Of a DNA stretch of 64,000 nucleotides, positions 46,675 to 56,666 are shown one piece after another (position 1 is the first letter of the stretch; every line of letters starts with the position of its first letter). The DNA is from Pseudoalteromonas prydzensis. Lineage in GTDB: Bacteria > Pseudomonadota > Gammaproteobacteria > Enterobacterales > Alteromonadaceae. Below the pieces are notes generated by a model that did not search any database, was not told where the DNA came from, and saw only the letters and a program-made list of their open reading frames with translations. The position numbers were made by a program, and so were the translations under genes. The stretch spans positions 248,001 to 312,000 of the forward strand of contig NZ_BDDT01000005.1 of assembly GCF_001661495.1 (NCBI RefSeq), written 5' to 3'.

Positions 46675-47388
46675 TTACTTTATAAATGCAAATGCATCGG
46701 CATACATGTTCTCACGAATTGCACCATGTGCTAGGAAGTCATCGCGAACGATACCTATCATGTCAAAACGCCCAGCCATATAAATATCGTATGGTGCAAG
46801 TGACATTATATCGCTCATAACGGCTTTGTGTACGTAGCCAGTATGACCAGTCCAAGTATCAGTTGGATTTTCAACCACAGGAATAAACTCAAAGTTTTTG
46901 CGGCTATCAGCCCATGCTTGCATTTCAGTATGCGCATAAAGGGCTGATTCTTCACGAACGCCCCAATAAAATAACACTGGGCGATCACACTCAATTTCAC
47001 TTAAATGATCGGCCATTGATTTAGCGTATGAAAAGCCTGTGCCACCGGCAAGTAAAATGATTGGTCGCTCGCATTGTAAGCGTAATTGCGAAATACCTAA
47101 GCCAGCTTCAATGGTTACTAAGCGTTTATCAGCATGCGCCGCGCGAAGGTGTTCAAGGGTTTGCATTGCGTATGAATCAACGGCAGATGCGCCAATGTGT
47201 AGCTCTAGTTCATCACATTGTGAAGGGCGGCTGGCAATTGAAAAGGCACGCTTGTCTTTTTCGCCAAGTACCACCTGTAGGTACTGACCAGCTTCGAAAG
47301 TGACGCTTTGTGCTGGTTTTAAAATGACTTTGTGAACAAATTCGGTTAATGGGCTGATAGCGACAACTTCAGCGTGTAATGTTTGCAT
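46675..47388 (-). CDS. fre: NAD(P)H-flavin reductase
   Basis: A 237-residue ferredoxin-NADP reductase-like protein. The flavin site is in RAFSIASRP; the nucleotide site LLAGGTGFSYAKSM and the C-terminal YMAGRFDMIGIVRDDF are typical. It reduces free flavins with NAD(P)H and can support the ubiquinone decarboxylase cofactor chemistry. It lies 86 bp downstream of ubiD, the same order as in E. coli. Confidence 0.94.
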   Translation of the reverse strand: MQTLHAEVVAISPLTEFVHKVILKPAQSVTFEAGQYLQVVLGEKDKRAFSIASRPSQCDELELHIGASAVDSYAMQTLEHLRAAHADKRLVTIEAGLGISQLRLQCERPIILLAGGTGFSYAKSMADHLSEIECDRPVLFYWGVREESALYAHTEMQAWADSRKNFEFIPVVENPTDTWTGHTGYVHKAVMSDIMSLAPYDIYMAGRFDMIGIVRDDFLAHGAIRENMYADAFAFIK

Positions 47389-47474
47389 GTTTTACCTTAA
47401 ATTAGCGGATACGCACTTTATTTGAGCAATAGTAGCATATCCGCAGGGTGAGTTTATAGCCTCTAACAGCGCTG

Positions 47475-48941
47475 TTAGAGAATATCTAAGCTTTGCCAAA
47501 TTTCATCGACGCGATCTTTAGTGGCTTGATCCATAACGATAGGCTCACCCCATTCACGGGTAGTTTCGCCTGGCCATTTATTGGTTGCATCCATGCCCAT
47601 TTTTGAACCTAAGCCTGATACAGGAGAGGCAAAATCAAGGTAATCAATTGGCGTGTTTTCAATTAAAGTGGTATCGCGAGCTGGATCCATTCGTGTGGTG
47701 ATAGCCCAGATTACATCATTCCAATCGCGTGCGTTGACATCATCATCGCAAACAATGACAAATTTAGTGTACATAAATTGGCGTAAAAACGACCATACTC
47801 CCATCATCACCCGTTTTGCATGACCAGGATATTGCTTTTTCATAGTCACTACGGCCATGCGGTAAGAGCAACCTTCAGGCGGTAAGTAAAAATCGACAAT
47901 TTCAGGGAACTGCTTTTGCAAAATTGGCACGAACACTTCGTTAAGTGCAACACCTAAAATAGCCGGTTCATCAGGCGGGCGACCAGTAAAGGTACTGTGA
48001 TAGATAGGATCTTTACGATGTGTCATATGAGTGACGGTCATCACCGGGAAGTCATCTACTTCGTTATAATAACCAGTGTGGTCACCATATGGGCCTTCAG
48101 GTGCCATTTCGCCAGGCATAATATAGCCTTCTAACACTATTTCGGCACTGGCTGGTACTTGTAAGTCGTTTGATATGGATTTAACCACTTCAGTTTTGCT
48201 GCCGCGCAGCAAACCTGCAAAAGCATACTCGCTTAAGGTATCGGGCACGGGGGTAACGGCGCCTAAAATAGTTGCAGGATCGGCGCCTAATGCTACGGAT
48301 ACTGGATAAGGTTGGCCTGGGTTTTCTTTACACCACTCTTGAAAATCAAGTGCGCCACCACGGTGTGATAACCAGCGCATAATGATTTTATTTTTGCCAA
48401 GCAGTTGTTGGCGATAAATCCCAAGGTTTTGGCGCTTTTTATAAGGGCCTTTGGTGACAGTTAAACCCCATGTTATTAACGGCGCTACATCACCTGGCCA
48501 ACAATGTTGGATAGGAAGCTTCGTTAAATCAACATCATCACCTTCAATAATAACTTGCTGGCACGGCGCTTTTTTAACTTCTTTGGCAGGCATATTTAAT
48601 ACTTGCTTAAAAACGGGGATTTGACCAAATGCTTCTTTTAAGCCCTTTGGTGGTTCCGGTTCTTTTAAAAATGCCAGTAATTTACCCACTTCACGTAGTT
48701 CGCTGACATCTTCTTTACCCATACCCATAGCGACACGTTCTGGGGTGCCAAATAAATTAGCCAATACCGGAATATCATAACCTTTCGGATTTTCAAACAG
48801 TAAAGCAGGGCCTTTAGCACGCAAGGTACGATCGGCAATCTCGGTCATTTCTAGATAAGGATCAACTTCTTGTTGAATACGTTTTAATTCACCTTTTTTT
48901 TCAAGTAAATCGATAAAATCGCGCAGATCTTTGTATTTCAT
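47475..48941 (-). CDS. ubiD: UbiD, 4-hydroxy-3-polyprenylbenzoate decarboxylase
   Basis: A 488-residue prenylated-FMN-dependent decarboxylase of ubiquinone synthesis: [21 protein letters not shown] at the N-terminus, [45 protein letters not shown] and the late [17 protein letters not shown]. Length and these blocks match E. coli UbiD. The cofactor is supplied by UbiX, not seen here. Downstream fre is a common partner gene. Confidence 0.97.
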   Translation of the reverse strand: MKYKDLRDFIDLLEKKGELKRIQQEVDPYLEMTEIADRTLRAKGPALLFENPKGYDIPVLANLFGTPERVAMGMGKEDVSELREVGKLLAFLKEPEPPKGLKEAFGQIPVFKQVLNMPAKEVKKAPCQQVIIEGDDVDLTKLPIQHCWPGDVAPLITWGLTVTKGPYKKRQNLGIYRQQLLGKNKIIMRWLSHRGGALDFQEWCKENPGQPYPVSVALGADPATILGAVTPVPDTLSEYAFAGLLRGSKTEVVKSISNDLQVPASAEIVLEGYIMPGEMAPEGPYGDHTGYYNEVDDFPVMTVTHMTHRKDPIYHSTFTGRPPDEPAILGVALNEVFVPILQKQFPEIVDFYLPPEGCSYRMAVVTMKKQYPGHAKRVMMGVWSFLRQFMYTKFVIVCDDDVNARDWNDVIWAITTRMDPARDTTLIENTPIDYLDFASPVSGLGSKMGMDATNKWPGETTREWGEPIVMDQATKDRVDEIWQSLDIL

Positions 48942-49106
48942 TATGGGCCGCTTTAAAGCTTAAAAAGACTGCTGGTATTATACTTAAATAACCGAGGTAA
49001 GCGAATTTATGAGGTGTTTTATGGATTATTTCAAAGAGGGTTTTTATTACATTATTGAATGAGTAAGCTATAGTTTAGAGCAAATGTTTGAAGTGCGTTT
49101 TAAAGA

Positions 49107-51737
49107 ATGGGTGGGCTTATCGTAAAAACATTTATTAAGGTTGTTATTGCATGCTCTGTAATTGCCCTTGCAAATCAAACCGCTGCTAAGCAGTCATTAG
49201 ATCCTGCGATCAATATGTCGCTTTTTAATGAGCATAGTGCTGTGATGTTAGTGGTGGAGCCTCAAAGCGGTGAAATTAAATTTGCCAATAAGGCGGCGGC
49301 TGAATTTTATGGCTACAGCATTGCGCAGTTGCAAGCGATGCAGATCCAACAAATTAATATATTTACCGAGCAGCAAGTAGCGCTGGAGCGCCAAGCTGCA
49401 CTGAGCAAAGGGCAAAACTACTTTGTTTTTAAACATCGTTTAGCAAATGGTGAAACCCGTACTGTTAGCGTTTATTCGGCCCCCTTTACGATTAATAATA
49501 AAGACTTCTTATTTTCTGTAATACATGATATTTCATCTCAACGCAGTCTTGAAAAAGCGCTTTGGCATTATCAAGAAAACCTCGAAGAATTGGTGGCCAG
49601 TCAAACCAATGAAATCGAAGAAAAACGCGCTGATCAATTGATGCTAGCATTGATATCGATTTCGTTACTTATGATATTGTTGGCTACGCTAATGGTGTTG
49701 ACTACCCGGTTACGTATCGCTAAAAAGTCGGCCCAAAAAGATAGTGCAATGCTGAAAGCTATTTTTAATAGTATTGATGACCTGCTGATTTTTACTGACA
49801 CTGAACATGTTGTAATTACAGCTAACACTATGGCTATTCAAAAGTTAGCTGCAGGAGAATCACTCAAGGGACGCAATATTTACTCATTTATTGAGTGTCC
49901 GAAAGGGGTGGTTGAGGTTGATAGTGAGTGTCAATTCCATGGCGTCAAAGAGGTATTCTGGGGAGACGCACGTGTAACCGCAGTAACGGATGAAACAAAT
50001 AGCAAGGTAGGTGAGATACATTTAATCCGAGATATTACTATGCAGCTAAAAGCACGTCAGCAGCAGCGTCTTGCGAGTACGGTATTTTCGGCAACAAATG
50101 AAGGTATTTTAGTCTCTAATCGTGATAATAAAATTCAAGCTATAAACGAAGCATTCACGCAGATCACTGGTTATCAAGAGCAAGATATAATTGGTAAATC
50201 CCCCGCAATCTTAAACTCAGGTCGCCATAAGCCATCCTTTTTTAAATTACTATATCAACGTTTAAGCGAGGAAGGACACTGGGAAGGTGAGGTATGGAAC
50301 CGTCGCAAAGATGGTAGCATTTACCCAAGCTGGCTAAATATTTCTGTGGTTTTTGACGAGGAAAAAGACATCGAGCTTTATGTAGCCTTATTTAATGATA
50401 TTTCTCTACGTAAAGAGAATGAACAGGAAATGTGGTTACAAACTAATTTTGATAGTCTTACTGGTTTGGTAAATCGGTCTTATTACAATAATAAACTGGA
50501 TCAAGAGATGATCCGTGCGAGTGCTGATAATAAGCGTTTGGCTATTTGTTTTATTGATTTAGATCGTTTTAAAAACGTTAATGATACTTTGGGGCATAAT
50601 AGCGGTGACTTACTGTTACTTGAAGCCGCAAGAAGGCTTAAAGCATGCATGCGTAACTCTGATGTGGTCGCGCGGTTTGGTGGCGATGAATTTGCGTTGT
50701 TATTACCAGGCATTAATGCGTTGGCAGATATTGAGCGATTAGCTAAAAAAGCACTCAAGGCACTTAGCTCCTCTTTTCAAATCGCAGAGCAAGATGTATT
50801 TTTATCAGGCAGTATGGGGATCACTATTTTTCCTGATGATGGCATAGATCGTAAAATATTATTACGAAATGCAGACAGCGCTATGTATAAAGCAAAAGAG
50901 CAGGGGCGAAATTGTTTCGAGTTTTTTACTAGTGGTTTACACGAACAAGCAACCGCCCGCAGCAAGCTTGAAAATGCGCTTCATAAAGCCTTAAAAAATA
51001 ATGAGTTTACTGTTTATTTTCAACCAATTGTTAGTCATGACAAAAAAACAGTAGGCTGCGAAGCCTTGTTAAGGTGGCATAGTGATGAATTGGGAGCAGT
51101 GTCTCCGGCCCAATTTATTCCGGTATGTGAAGAGTTGGGATTAATAATTCCAATAGGTGAGTGGGTGCTCAGAGAAGCATGCCGTGAGGCTGCTAGCTGG
51201 TGTCGCTGCTATGGGGATGGATTTTTTGTTACGGTTAACATGTCGAGCGTGCAGTTTATTCGTCAAGATATTGAAACGCTTGTAAAAACCGTTCTTCAGG
51301 AAAGCCAATTATTACCGCAGTGTTTAACACTTGAAATTACTGAAACGTTACTTGCAGATAATAGCTCAAATACTCTACAACAGCTGCAAGCACTGCGTGC
51401 TATTGGGGTTGGTTTGGCAATTGATGATTTTGGTACAGGTTACTCGTCGTTGAGTTATTTGAAGCGTTTTCCGTTAAGTAAATTAAAAATAGATCGAGAG
51501 TTTATTAAAGACTTGCCCGATGACCTTGAAGATTGTGCGATGGTGAGTGCAATAATTTCTATGGCAAGCAATCTACATCTAAAAGTGATTGCTGAAGGGG
51601 TTGAAACATCTGCACAGCGGGCTTTTTTAACAGCCTTAAATTGTGATTATATTCAAGGTTTTTTATACAGTAAGCCACTTCCCGCTGCGTTATTTGACCA
51701 ATACATCAAAGCGTTTATTGCGCAGCAGCAAACTTAA
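49107..51737 (+). CDS. PAS-GGDEF-EAL signalling protein
   Basis: An 876-residue c-di-GMP protein. An N-terminal signal-type helix (about 5-25) leads to a periplasmic PAS (about 35-150), a coiled coil, and a TM helix (about 180-200). The cytoplasmic part has two PAS domains (about 215-320 and 325-440), GGDEF (about 445-605) and EAL (about 625-870). The GGDEF motif is intact (525-529) and the I-site RNSD is at 516-519. EAL has Glu652-Leu654 and [17 protein letters not shown]. Both domains appear catalytic, so it may switch between making and breaking c-di-GMP. Its stop shares TTAA with the convergent chemoreceptor. Confidence 0.93.
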   Translation: MGGLIVKTFIKVVIACSVIALANQTAAKQSLDPAINMSLFNEHSAVMLVVEPQSGEIKFANKAAAEFYGYSIAQLQAMQIQQINIFTEQQVALERQAALSKGQNYFVFKHRLANGETRTVSVYSAPFTINNKDFLFSVIHDISSQRSLEKALWHYQENLEELVASQTNEIEEKRADQLMLALISISLLMILLATLMVLTTRLRIAKKSAQKDSAMLKAIFNSIDDLLIFTDTEHVVITANTMAIQKLAAGESLKGRNIYSFIECPKGVVEVDSECQFHGVKEVFWGDARVTAVTDETNSKVGEIHLIRDITMQLKARQQQRLASTVFSATNEGILVSNRDNKIQAINEAFTQITGYQEQDIIGKSPAILNSGRHKPSFFKLLYQRLSEEGHWEGEVWNRRKDGSIYPSWLNISVVFDEEKDIELYVALFNDISLRKENEQEMWLQTNFDSLTGLVNRSYYNNKLDQEMIRASADNKRLAICFIDLDRFKNVNDTLGHNSGDLLLLEAARRLKACMRNSDVVARFGGDEFALLLPGINALADIERLAKKALKALSSSFQIAEQDVFLSGSMGITIFPDDGIDRKILLRNADSAMYKAKEQGRNCFEFFTSGLHEQATARSKLENALHKALKNNEFTVYFQPIVSHDKKTVGCEALLRWHSDELGAVSPAQFIPVCEELGLIIPIGEWVLREACREAASWCRCYGDGFFVTVNMSSVQFIRQDIETLVKTVLQESQLLPQCLTLEITETLLADNSSNTLQQLQALRAIGVGLAIDDFGTGYSSLSYLKRFPLSKLKIDREFIKDLPDDLEDCAMVSAIISMASNLHLKVIAEGVETSAQRAFLTALNCDYIQGFLYSKPLPAALFDQYIKAFIAQQQT

Positions 51738-53755
51738 AACTTAAACCTTTCAACCGCACTGGTAAGTGAGTGGGCGAGTTGGTTCACATCTTCACTTTGA
51801 GTTGCTAGGGTACTTGCCTGCTCGGCATTGCTTTGCGCTTGAACAGTCACTTGGGCCATGAGCTGTTTTATATCGTTACTGTTATCAAGCTGGTGATGTG
51901 ATGAAGCCGCAATTTGTGTGCTCATTTGGTTAATTGTCACTAAGGTACTTTTTATTTTATCAACGGCTTGGTTTAGTTCGCTACTATTGGCAACACAGTC
52001 TTTTGCTTGTTGTTGGCCGTCATTGATCTCATGGTGGGCATTGCTTGCCTGTTGTTGTAGCGTTTGGATCATCGCGTGAATTTCACTGGTGGAGCTTTGT
52101 GTACGTGCTGCTAAAGAGCGCACTTCATCTGCGACAACAGCAAAGCCACGACCATTCTCACCCGCGCGGGCAGCTTCAATTGCAGCATTAAGGGCGAGTA
52201 AATTTGTCTGTTCAGCAATACTGCTAATTGTATCTACTATCGCACCAATTAATTGAGTGTGTTGCGTCAGTTCGTTGGTACTTTGTACTGCTTGATCAAG
52301 ACGAGCCAGTAAAGCGGCAATACGTTGGCTGTTGCGATCTGCTATGTGATTTACATCATTGGCAAATTGCGAAGCGTTTGCAACTTCACTGGAAGTATTA
52401 TCAGCTTGCTCACTTACGGCTTGGGAGTTGCTAAGCATGTTTTGAGCGAGTGTACTGGCTTGTGCAATGTGATCTAGCTGTTGCTGCGCGGCTTCAGTCA
52501 TATGTTGGCCTTGCTCACTGGTTTGTATAGCTGATTGATCTAAGGTGTGAGCATTGTCACTGATTGCACTTAATAACGAACTTAAATCATCACTTAATTG
52601 GTTGATATTAGTTAACAGTAGACCAAATTCATCGTCGTTAATGGGTTTTGTGCGTTTCGATAGGTCACCGGAAGCGATGCGTGATAGCGCTTTATTAACC
52701 GCATTAAGCGGCTTTAGCATTGCGCGTGTAGTTAAAAAGCAGATCAGCGCAGCAAATGAAATGAGCACTAAAGTTATAATAATGGCAAGTGTTGAGCCTG
52801 TGTTGATGACCGATTGAGCATCCGCTTGTAAGGTGTTAAAGCGTTTATCGGCTAATTGGTTGAGCTCAATAATGAGTTGTTCAGTTAGTTGAAATTGCTG
52901 CTGAAATGCTGAAAAAGCTTGCTCAGCCTCAACTTTGCTGGTTAAAAGCCTTGTTTGCTGCTGATATAGCGTTGCTAATTGTTGATTGACTAAGTTGAGT
53001 TGCTCTTCTAGGCTGGCAAAATTGGTTTTATTTTCAAGCTCGCTGGCTTGTTGCTTTAGATAAGTAAAATTCGATTGAATATTATCGAGCAAAAACTGGG
53101 TATCTTGTTGATGGCTACTGAGGGTTTGTAAGTTATTTATATGGCTGATATTCTTAACGTTATTCCCTAAAGTGAACAATAGATCATCAATGCGAGTCGC
53201 GGTGCCAACAATCGCGGCTAATAATGTTTGTTGCTCAGCTGCTACTTCAATTAGTTCTAAATCAAGTAAGCCATTACTTAAATCTTTGAGGTTATTGGCG
53301 TAATCAGTGGCCAATGCAGTGACCTGAGCTGTAGCGGTTAGTCCTTGCTGTTTGGCGCTAAACATTGTTGCGCTGGTAGTATTAAACTGTTGATAGCGTT
53401 GTTCTATTTTTGATAGTAGCTGCTGCATTTGCGGTTTATCATTAAGCTGTGAGTTTAACTCTTTCAGCTTGTTGGCAAATAATACTTGGTTTTCAGCGGC
53501 GCTTTGCTGTTGCTGTTTTAAGCTGCTTTGCGTTGTTTGACTATAGGCAACAGCATTAAATTTGGTTATTGATAACAGTGATAAACGCAGCGCATTACTT
53601 TGCTGTTGTACGGGGACTGCTAAGGTTTCAATATCTGAAGTTGCATGATTAATCTTCCCGAGCGACCAGTAAAAAAAACCACTGCTGGCAAGCATTAAAA
53701 AACCGATTGTGGCAAAGGCAAAAATCAGTTTTGTTTTTATAGCAATAGCGCGCAT
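51734..53755 (-). CDS. Methyl-accepting chemotaxis protein
   Basis: A 673-residue chemoreceptor. TM1 (about 8-30); a large periplasmic helical domain (about 35-315), rich in Gln and Ala; TM2 (about 318-340); HAMP (about 342-395, [21 protein letters not shown]); then the signalling domain with the conserved hairpin tip ([34 protein letters not shown]). There is no C-terminal CheR-binding pentapeptide (ends AVERFKF), so it relies on other receptors for methylation. The ligand is unknown. Confidence 0.94.
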   Translation of the reverse strand: MRAIAIKTKLIFAFATIGFLMLASSGFFYWSLGKINHATSDIETLAVPVQQQSNALRLSLLSITKFNAVAYSQTTQSSLKQQQQSAAENQVLFANKLKELNSQLNDKPQMQQLLSKIEQRYQQFNTTSATMFSAKQQGLTATAQVTALATDYANNLKDLSNGLLDLELIEVAAEQQTLLAAIVGTATRIDDLLFTLGNNVKNISHINNLQTLSSHQQDTQFLLDNIQSNFTYLKQQASELENKTNFASLEEQLNLVNQQLATLYQQQTRLLTSKVEAEQAFSAFQQQFQLTEQLIIELNQLADKRFNTLQADAQSVINTGSTLAIIITLVLISFAALICFLTTRAMLKPLNAVNKALSRIASGDLSKRTKPINDDEFGLLLTNINQLSDDLSSLLSAISDNAHTLDQSAIQTSEQGQHMTEAAQQQLDHIAQASTLAQNMLSNSQAVSEQADNTSSEVANASQFANDVNHIADRNSQRIAALLARLDQAVQSTNELTQHTQLIGAIVDTISSIAEQTNLLALNAAIEAARAGENGRGFAVVADEVRSLAARTQSSTSEIHAMIQTLQQQASNAHHEINDGQQQAKDCVANSSELNQAVDKIKSTLVTINQMSTQIAASSHHQLDNSNDIKQLMAQVTVQAQSNAEQASTLATQSEDVNQLAHSLTSAVERFKF

Positions 53756-53831
53756 AGCTAACTCGTAAATACTTAAGTATTTATGAGTGTAGCAGTATTT
53801 TTGTAAATTATAAGCGCTGCAAGCGGATGCT

Positions 53832-54116
53832 TTACTCTAAATTACAGTGATATTTGTTGCCATCGATGATTAACATAGCTTCATTGCCTTTGGTCCAAAA
53901 AAGCACATCATCATTGGTATATTTGGCACCAGAGGCGCTGATCTGTTGCGTTAATTGGTAGGTAACTTGATTGTAAGCTAATGATGCTGTCTCTTCAGTT
54001 TCGCTGGTTATAACCGCCGTTAGTTGACTATCGCAAGAATAAGATTGGCTGTTTTGTTGTTCAGTACATGCACTAAGACTCAGAACACCGAGTGCAATTA
54101 GTAAGCTTTTATACAT
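53832..54116 (-). CDS. mliC: MliC family lysozyme inhibitor lipoprotein
   Basis: A 94-residue lipoprotein: signal with lipobox LSAC (Cys17), then the MliC fold. SYSCDS and the final YHCN supply the disulfide; [14 protein letters not shown] and [12 protein letters not shown] include the conserved Ser and Lys that enter the lysozyme active site. It is expected on the outer membrane facing the periplasm, where it blocks c-type lysozyme from predators or hosts. Confidence 0.9.
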   Translation of the reverse strand: MYKSLLIALGVLSLSACTEQQNSQSYSCDSQLTAVITSETEETASLAYNQVTYQLTQQISASGAKYTNDDVLFWTKGNEAMLIIDGNKYHCNLE

Positions 54117-54237
54117 AAATTGGTACCTTAGTAAGTGGGTTTATCGACTAGCATAGCAGATGAAAATTAACCGTTGGTGAAAGTGGCCGTTTAGGCTATG
54201 TTGATTAATATAAACATTTAAGTACAAAGGAAATTAA

Positions 54238-55158
54238 ATGGCAGGTACAAATTTATTAACCTTGTTAGACGACATCACCACGTTATTAGATGATATTGCG
54301 ACAATGAGTAAAGTTGCGACAAAAAAAACCGCTGGTGTTTTGGGCGATGATTTGGCGCTAAATGCCCAGCAAGTTACCGGAGTTAGTGCAGATCGTGAAC
54401 TGCCAGTAGTATGGGCTGTGGCAAAAGGTTCGTTCCTCAATAAGGCTATTTTGGTTCCTGCCGCTTTATTGATCAGTGTATGGTTGCCTTGGCTGATTAC
54501 GCCATTATTAATGATAGGTGGATTATTTCTGTGTTTTGAAGGCGCTGAAAAGCTGGTTGAAAAGTTTTTACCACACCCACAAAGCGACGTTATGACTGAA
54601 ACTGAAAATTTAGACTTAGCGGAATACGAGAAACAAAAAGTGAAAGGGGCTATTCGAACCGACTTTATTTTATCGGCAGAAATCATAGTTATCACTCTAG
54701 GTACAGTGGCGGGGGCAAGTCTAGTAAATCAAGCGCTAGTTTTGAGTGTTATCGCAGTGATCATGACTATAGGCGTTTATGGGTTAGTGGCAGGGATTGT
54801 AAAACTCGATGATGCTGGTTTGTATCTACTCACTCAAGCTCAGCAAACAGGAAATCGATTTAAAGAATTATTAGGGAAAGGCTTACTCGCTGCGGCACCA
54901 CGTTTAATGGCATTTTTAGCATTTGCAGGGACGGTAGCGATGTTCTTAGTCGGCGGTGGTATTTTAGTGCATGGCATAAGTGTACTGCATCATTTGCAAA
55001 TATTGGTTACTAAATTTGCACTAATAAATTTAGGCACAGTGGGTGAAGTGCTTGCCCCGTTATTATTTGATGGCGTATTAGGAATATTGGCTGGTGCTTT
55101 AGTTGTGCTAATTCATCATGCCGTTGTGAGCATGAAAACAAAAAAGCCGGCAAATTAA
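54238..55158 (+). CDS. yedI: DUF808 (YedI) family inner membrane protein
   Basis: A 306-residue membrane protein of the DUF808 family: LLTLLDDITTLLDDIATMSKVATKKTAGVLGDDLALNAQQV at the N-terminus, KLVEKFLPHP, and seven or so helices. AAAGGAAATTAA precedes the ATG. The family's function is unknown. The last codons form part of a hairpin that probably terminates the convergent lipoprotein gene. Confidence 0.93.
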   Translation: MAGTNLLTLLDDITTLLDDIATMSKVATKKTAGVLGDDLALNAQQVTGVSADRELPVVWAVAKGSFLNKAILVPAALLISVWLPWLITPLLMIGGLFLCFEGAEKLVEKFLPHPQSDVMTETENLDLAEYEKQKVKGAIRTDFILSAEIIVITLGTVAGASLVNQALVLSVIAVIMTIGVYGLVAGIVKLDDAGLYLLTQAQQTGNRFKELLGKGLLAAAPRLMAFLAFAGTVAMFLVGGGILVHGISVLHHLQILVTKFALINLGTVGEVLAPLLFDGVLGILAGALVVLIHHAVVSMKTKKPAN

Positions 55159-55168
55159 ATCTGCCGGC
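55146..55168 (-). terminator. Terminator of the histidine-rich lipoprotein gene
   Basis: Read on the minus strand, GCCGGCA / TGCCGGC (7 bp) with a 9-nt loop is followed by TTTTTTGTTTTC. It covers the DUF808 stop codon, so the two convergent genes are packed around it. Confidence 0.8.
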
Positions 55169-55207
55169 AATGGCTTAGCAAGGGAATGCTATGAAAGTCA
55201 TTTATAA

Positions 55208-56497
55208 TTAGTGATCGTGCTCTGCTGCCTCAGCAATACCTAACCAGGTTATTTTGCTCGGGGTAAAATCAAGTGTAAGAATTGTTTCGGCCGTTTGTTC
55301 ATGAGTATCGACGCTTAGTACAGTTTGATTATTGGCATCACTAATAAATACAGTGTCATCGGCCGCAGATGCCGCTAGTGCATAGCTGCCTGCGGGGCTG
55401 TCGAGTACTTGAAAACGAGCACTGACTTGCCAATCATCCTCAGCATGCAGTATCGACAAAAACCCATCACTTTCCAGAACGTAAAACTCGCCTGTAATAC
55501 TATCGAGCGCACTTGCTAATACGGTATTTTCGGTATTTTGCTGCCATGCAAGCTGTGTCATTTCAGCTGATTCTGGGTCGATGGTGTAAAAAAGCTTACT
55601 TTGTGCAATACCTAAAAAGAGCTCGCTGTGCTCGCTCCCTTTAATACTACCAATCCGTGCACCTTCGGCAAAACTATCGAGGTTAGCTACTTTAGTAGCG
55701 TTAAATGCACCATTGTGTTCTTCAATAACTAATACACCATCACCACAACCAAAGGCAATGTGATGATGGTTTTGTGCGCTGCCATGCAGTGCAGGGCAAC
55801 CTAGCTCAAAACGCTGTTCTTGATGGAAGTGATCGCCATGAATATGCAGTTGTTCCACATAATTTGGCAGCACGCTAGTTACATCTTCACTGCGATAGGT
55901 GGTGATCACTGAGTCACCGCGAATTTGTGCCGTACCATGCATAGCATTAGCAAAACTATGTGTGGCCAGTGTTTCACCATTTGCGATTGATTCGTCAGTT
56001 AGAATCGCAAAGCTTGCAGCAATACCGGCATCTATATTGCCATCAAAAAATAGCGCTGCTTGCTGTTCACTGACATCAAAGTGAGTTGGTTTGTCATTTG
56101 TTAATGTAAAGCCTGAAAATGCAGGGGCTTGCTTATAATCATGCAGGTGATCACCATGATCTTCTTGATATAAACCGCCATCAATAAACTCTACGTAGTT
56201 ATCATCGCGTTGTATCAATACTGCAAAACGATTGTTAGGACTTGCATATAAGCCGCTAACAATATTGGTAGTATTAAACATTTCAAGTAGTGCGTTAGTG
56301 TCAGTATCGAAAATTGATACGTTGGCAGCATCAGCGTGACTAATGGCTAAACGCCCTGTTGAAGTGATTTCGGTATGCTCATGGTCATCTGACTGTCCAG
56401 CATTTTTATCTACAAGATCATCAATTTCACTATTACAGGCACACAGTACAGCAACCATAGAGGCAATTAAGCTAGTTTTAAAGTTTGGTAACATCAT
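55208..56497 (-). CDS. Histidine-rich beta-propeller lipoprotein, AztD-like putative zinc chaperone
   Basis: A 429-residue lipoprotein (lipobox LCAC, Cys21). An acidic-His N-terminal segment (DDHEHTE) is followed by a series of short beta-blade repeats (SIFDTDTNALLEMF, VEFIDGG, FVLESDGFLSI and others), consistent with a seven-bladed propeller. His clusters EDHGDHLHDY and HIHGDHFHQE sit in loops, and the C-terminus ends AAEHDH. This matches the AztD type of periplasmic zinc metallochaperone. Two Zur-like boxes directly upstream support a zinc role. No AztABC or TonB receptor gene is adjacent, so a solitary lipoprotein is unusual. The metal is inferred. Confidence 0.78.
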   Translation of the reverse strand: MMLPNFKTSLIASMVAVLCACNSEIDDLVDKNAGQSDDHEHTEITSTGRLAISHADAANVSIFDTDTNALLEMFNTTNIVSGLYASPNNRFAVLIQRDDNYVEFIDGGLYQEDHGDHLHDYKQAPAFSGFTLTNDKPTHFDVSEQQAALFFDGNIDAGIAASFAILTDESIANGETLATHSFANAMHGTAQIRGDSVITTYRSEDVTSVLPNYVEQLHIHGDHFHQEQRFELGCPALHGSAQNHHHIAFGCGDGVLVIEEHNGAFNATKVANLDSFAEGARIGSIKGSEHSELFLGIAQSKLFYTIDPESAEMTQLAWQQNTENTVLASALDSITGEFYVLESDGFLSILHAEDDWQVSARFQVLDSPAGSYALAASAADDTVFISDANNQTVLSVDTHEQTAETILTLDFTPSKITWLGIAEAAEHDH

Positions 56498-56513
56498 TAA
56501 CGGTCCAATGTTT

Positions 56514-56527
56514 TGTTATAATATATC
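56514..56527. promoter_or_regulatory. Zur-like box, proximal
   Basis: TGTTATAATATATC resembles the TGTTATA-N-TATAACA consensus of gammaproteobacterial Zur, with a weaker right half. It starts 17 bp before the lipoprotein ATG. Confidence 0.5.
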
Positions 56528-56531
56528 GGTA

Positions 56532-56546
56532 ATGTTATATTGTAAC
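56532..56546. promoter_or_regulatory. Zur-like box, distal
   Basis: ATGTTATATTGTAAC is a near-perfect dyad (GTTATA-T-TGTAAC) close to the Zur consensus, 4 bp after the proximal box. It lies in the divergent region shared with an S9 peptidase gene whose start is 121 bp away. Confidence 0.65.
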
Positions 56547-56666
56547 TAAATTAAAGTAAATAGTTACTCTTTGTTCTTTGCTTAAGTATTTAGATGGATA
56601 TTTATGTAAATTTTTATTAGGTACAATTACTGTAATTATAAAAATACAAATTTAAAAGGATGTTGT

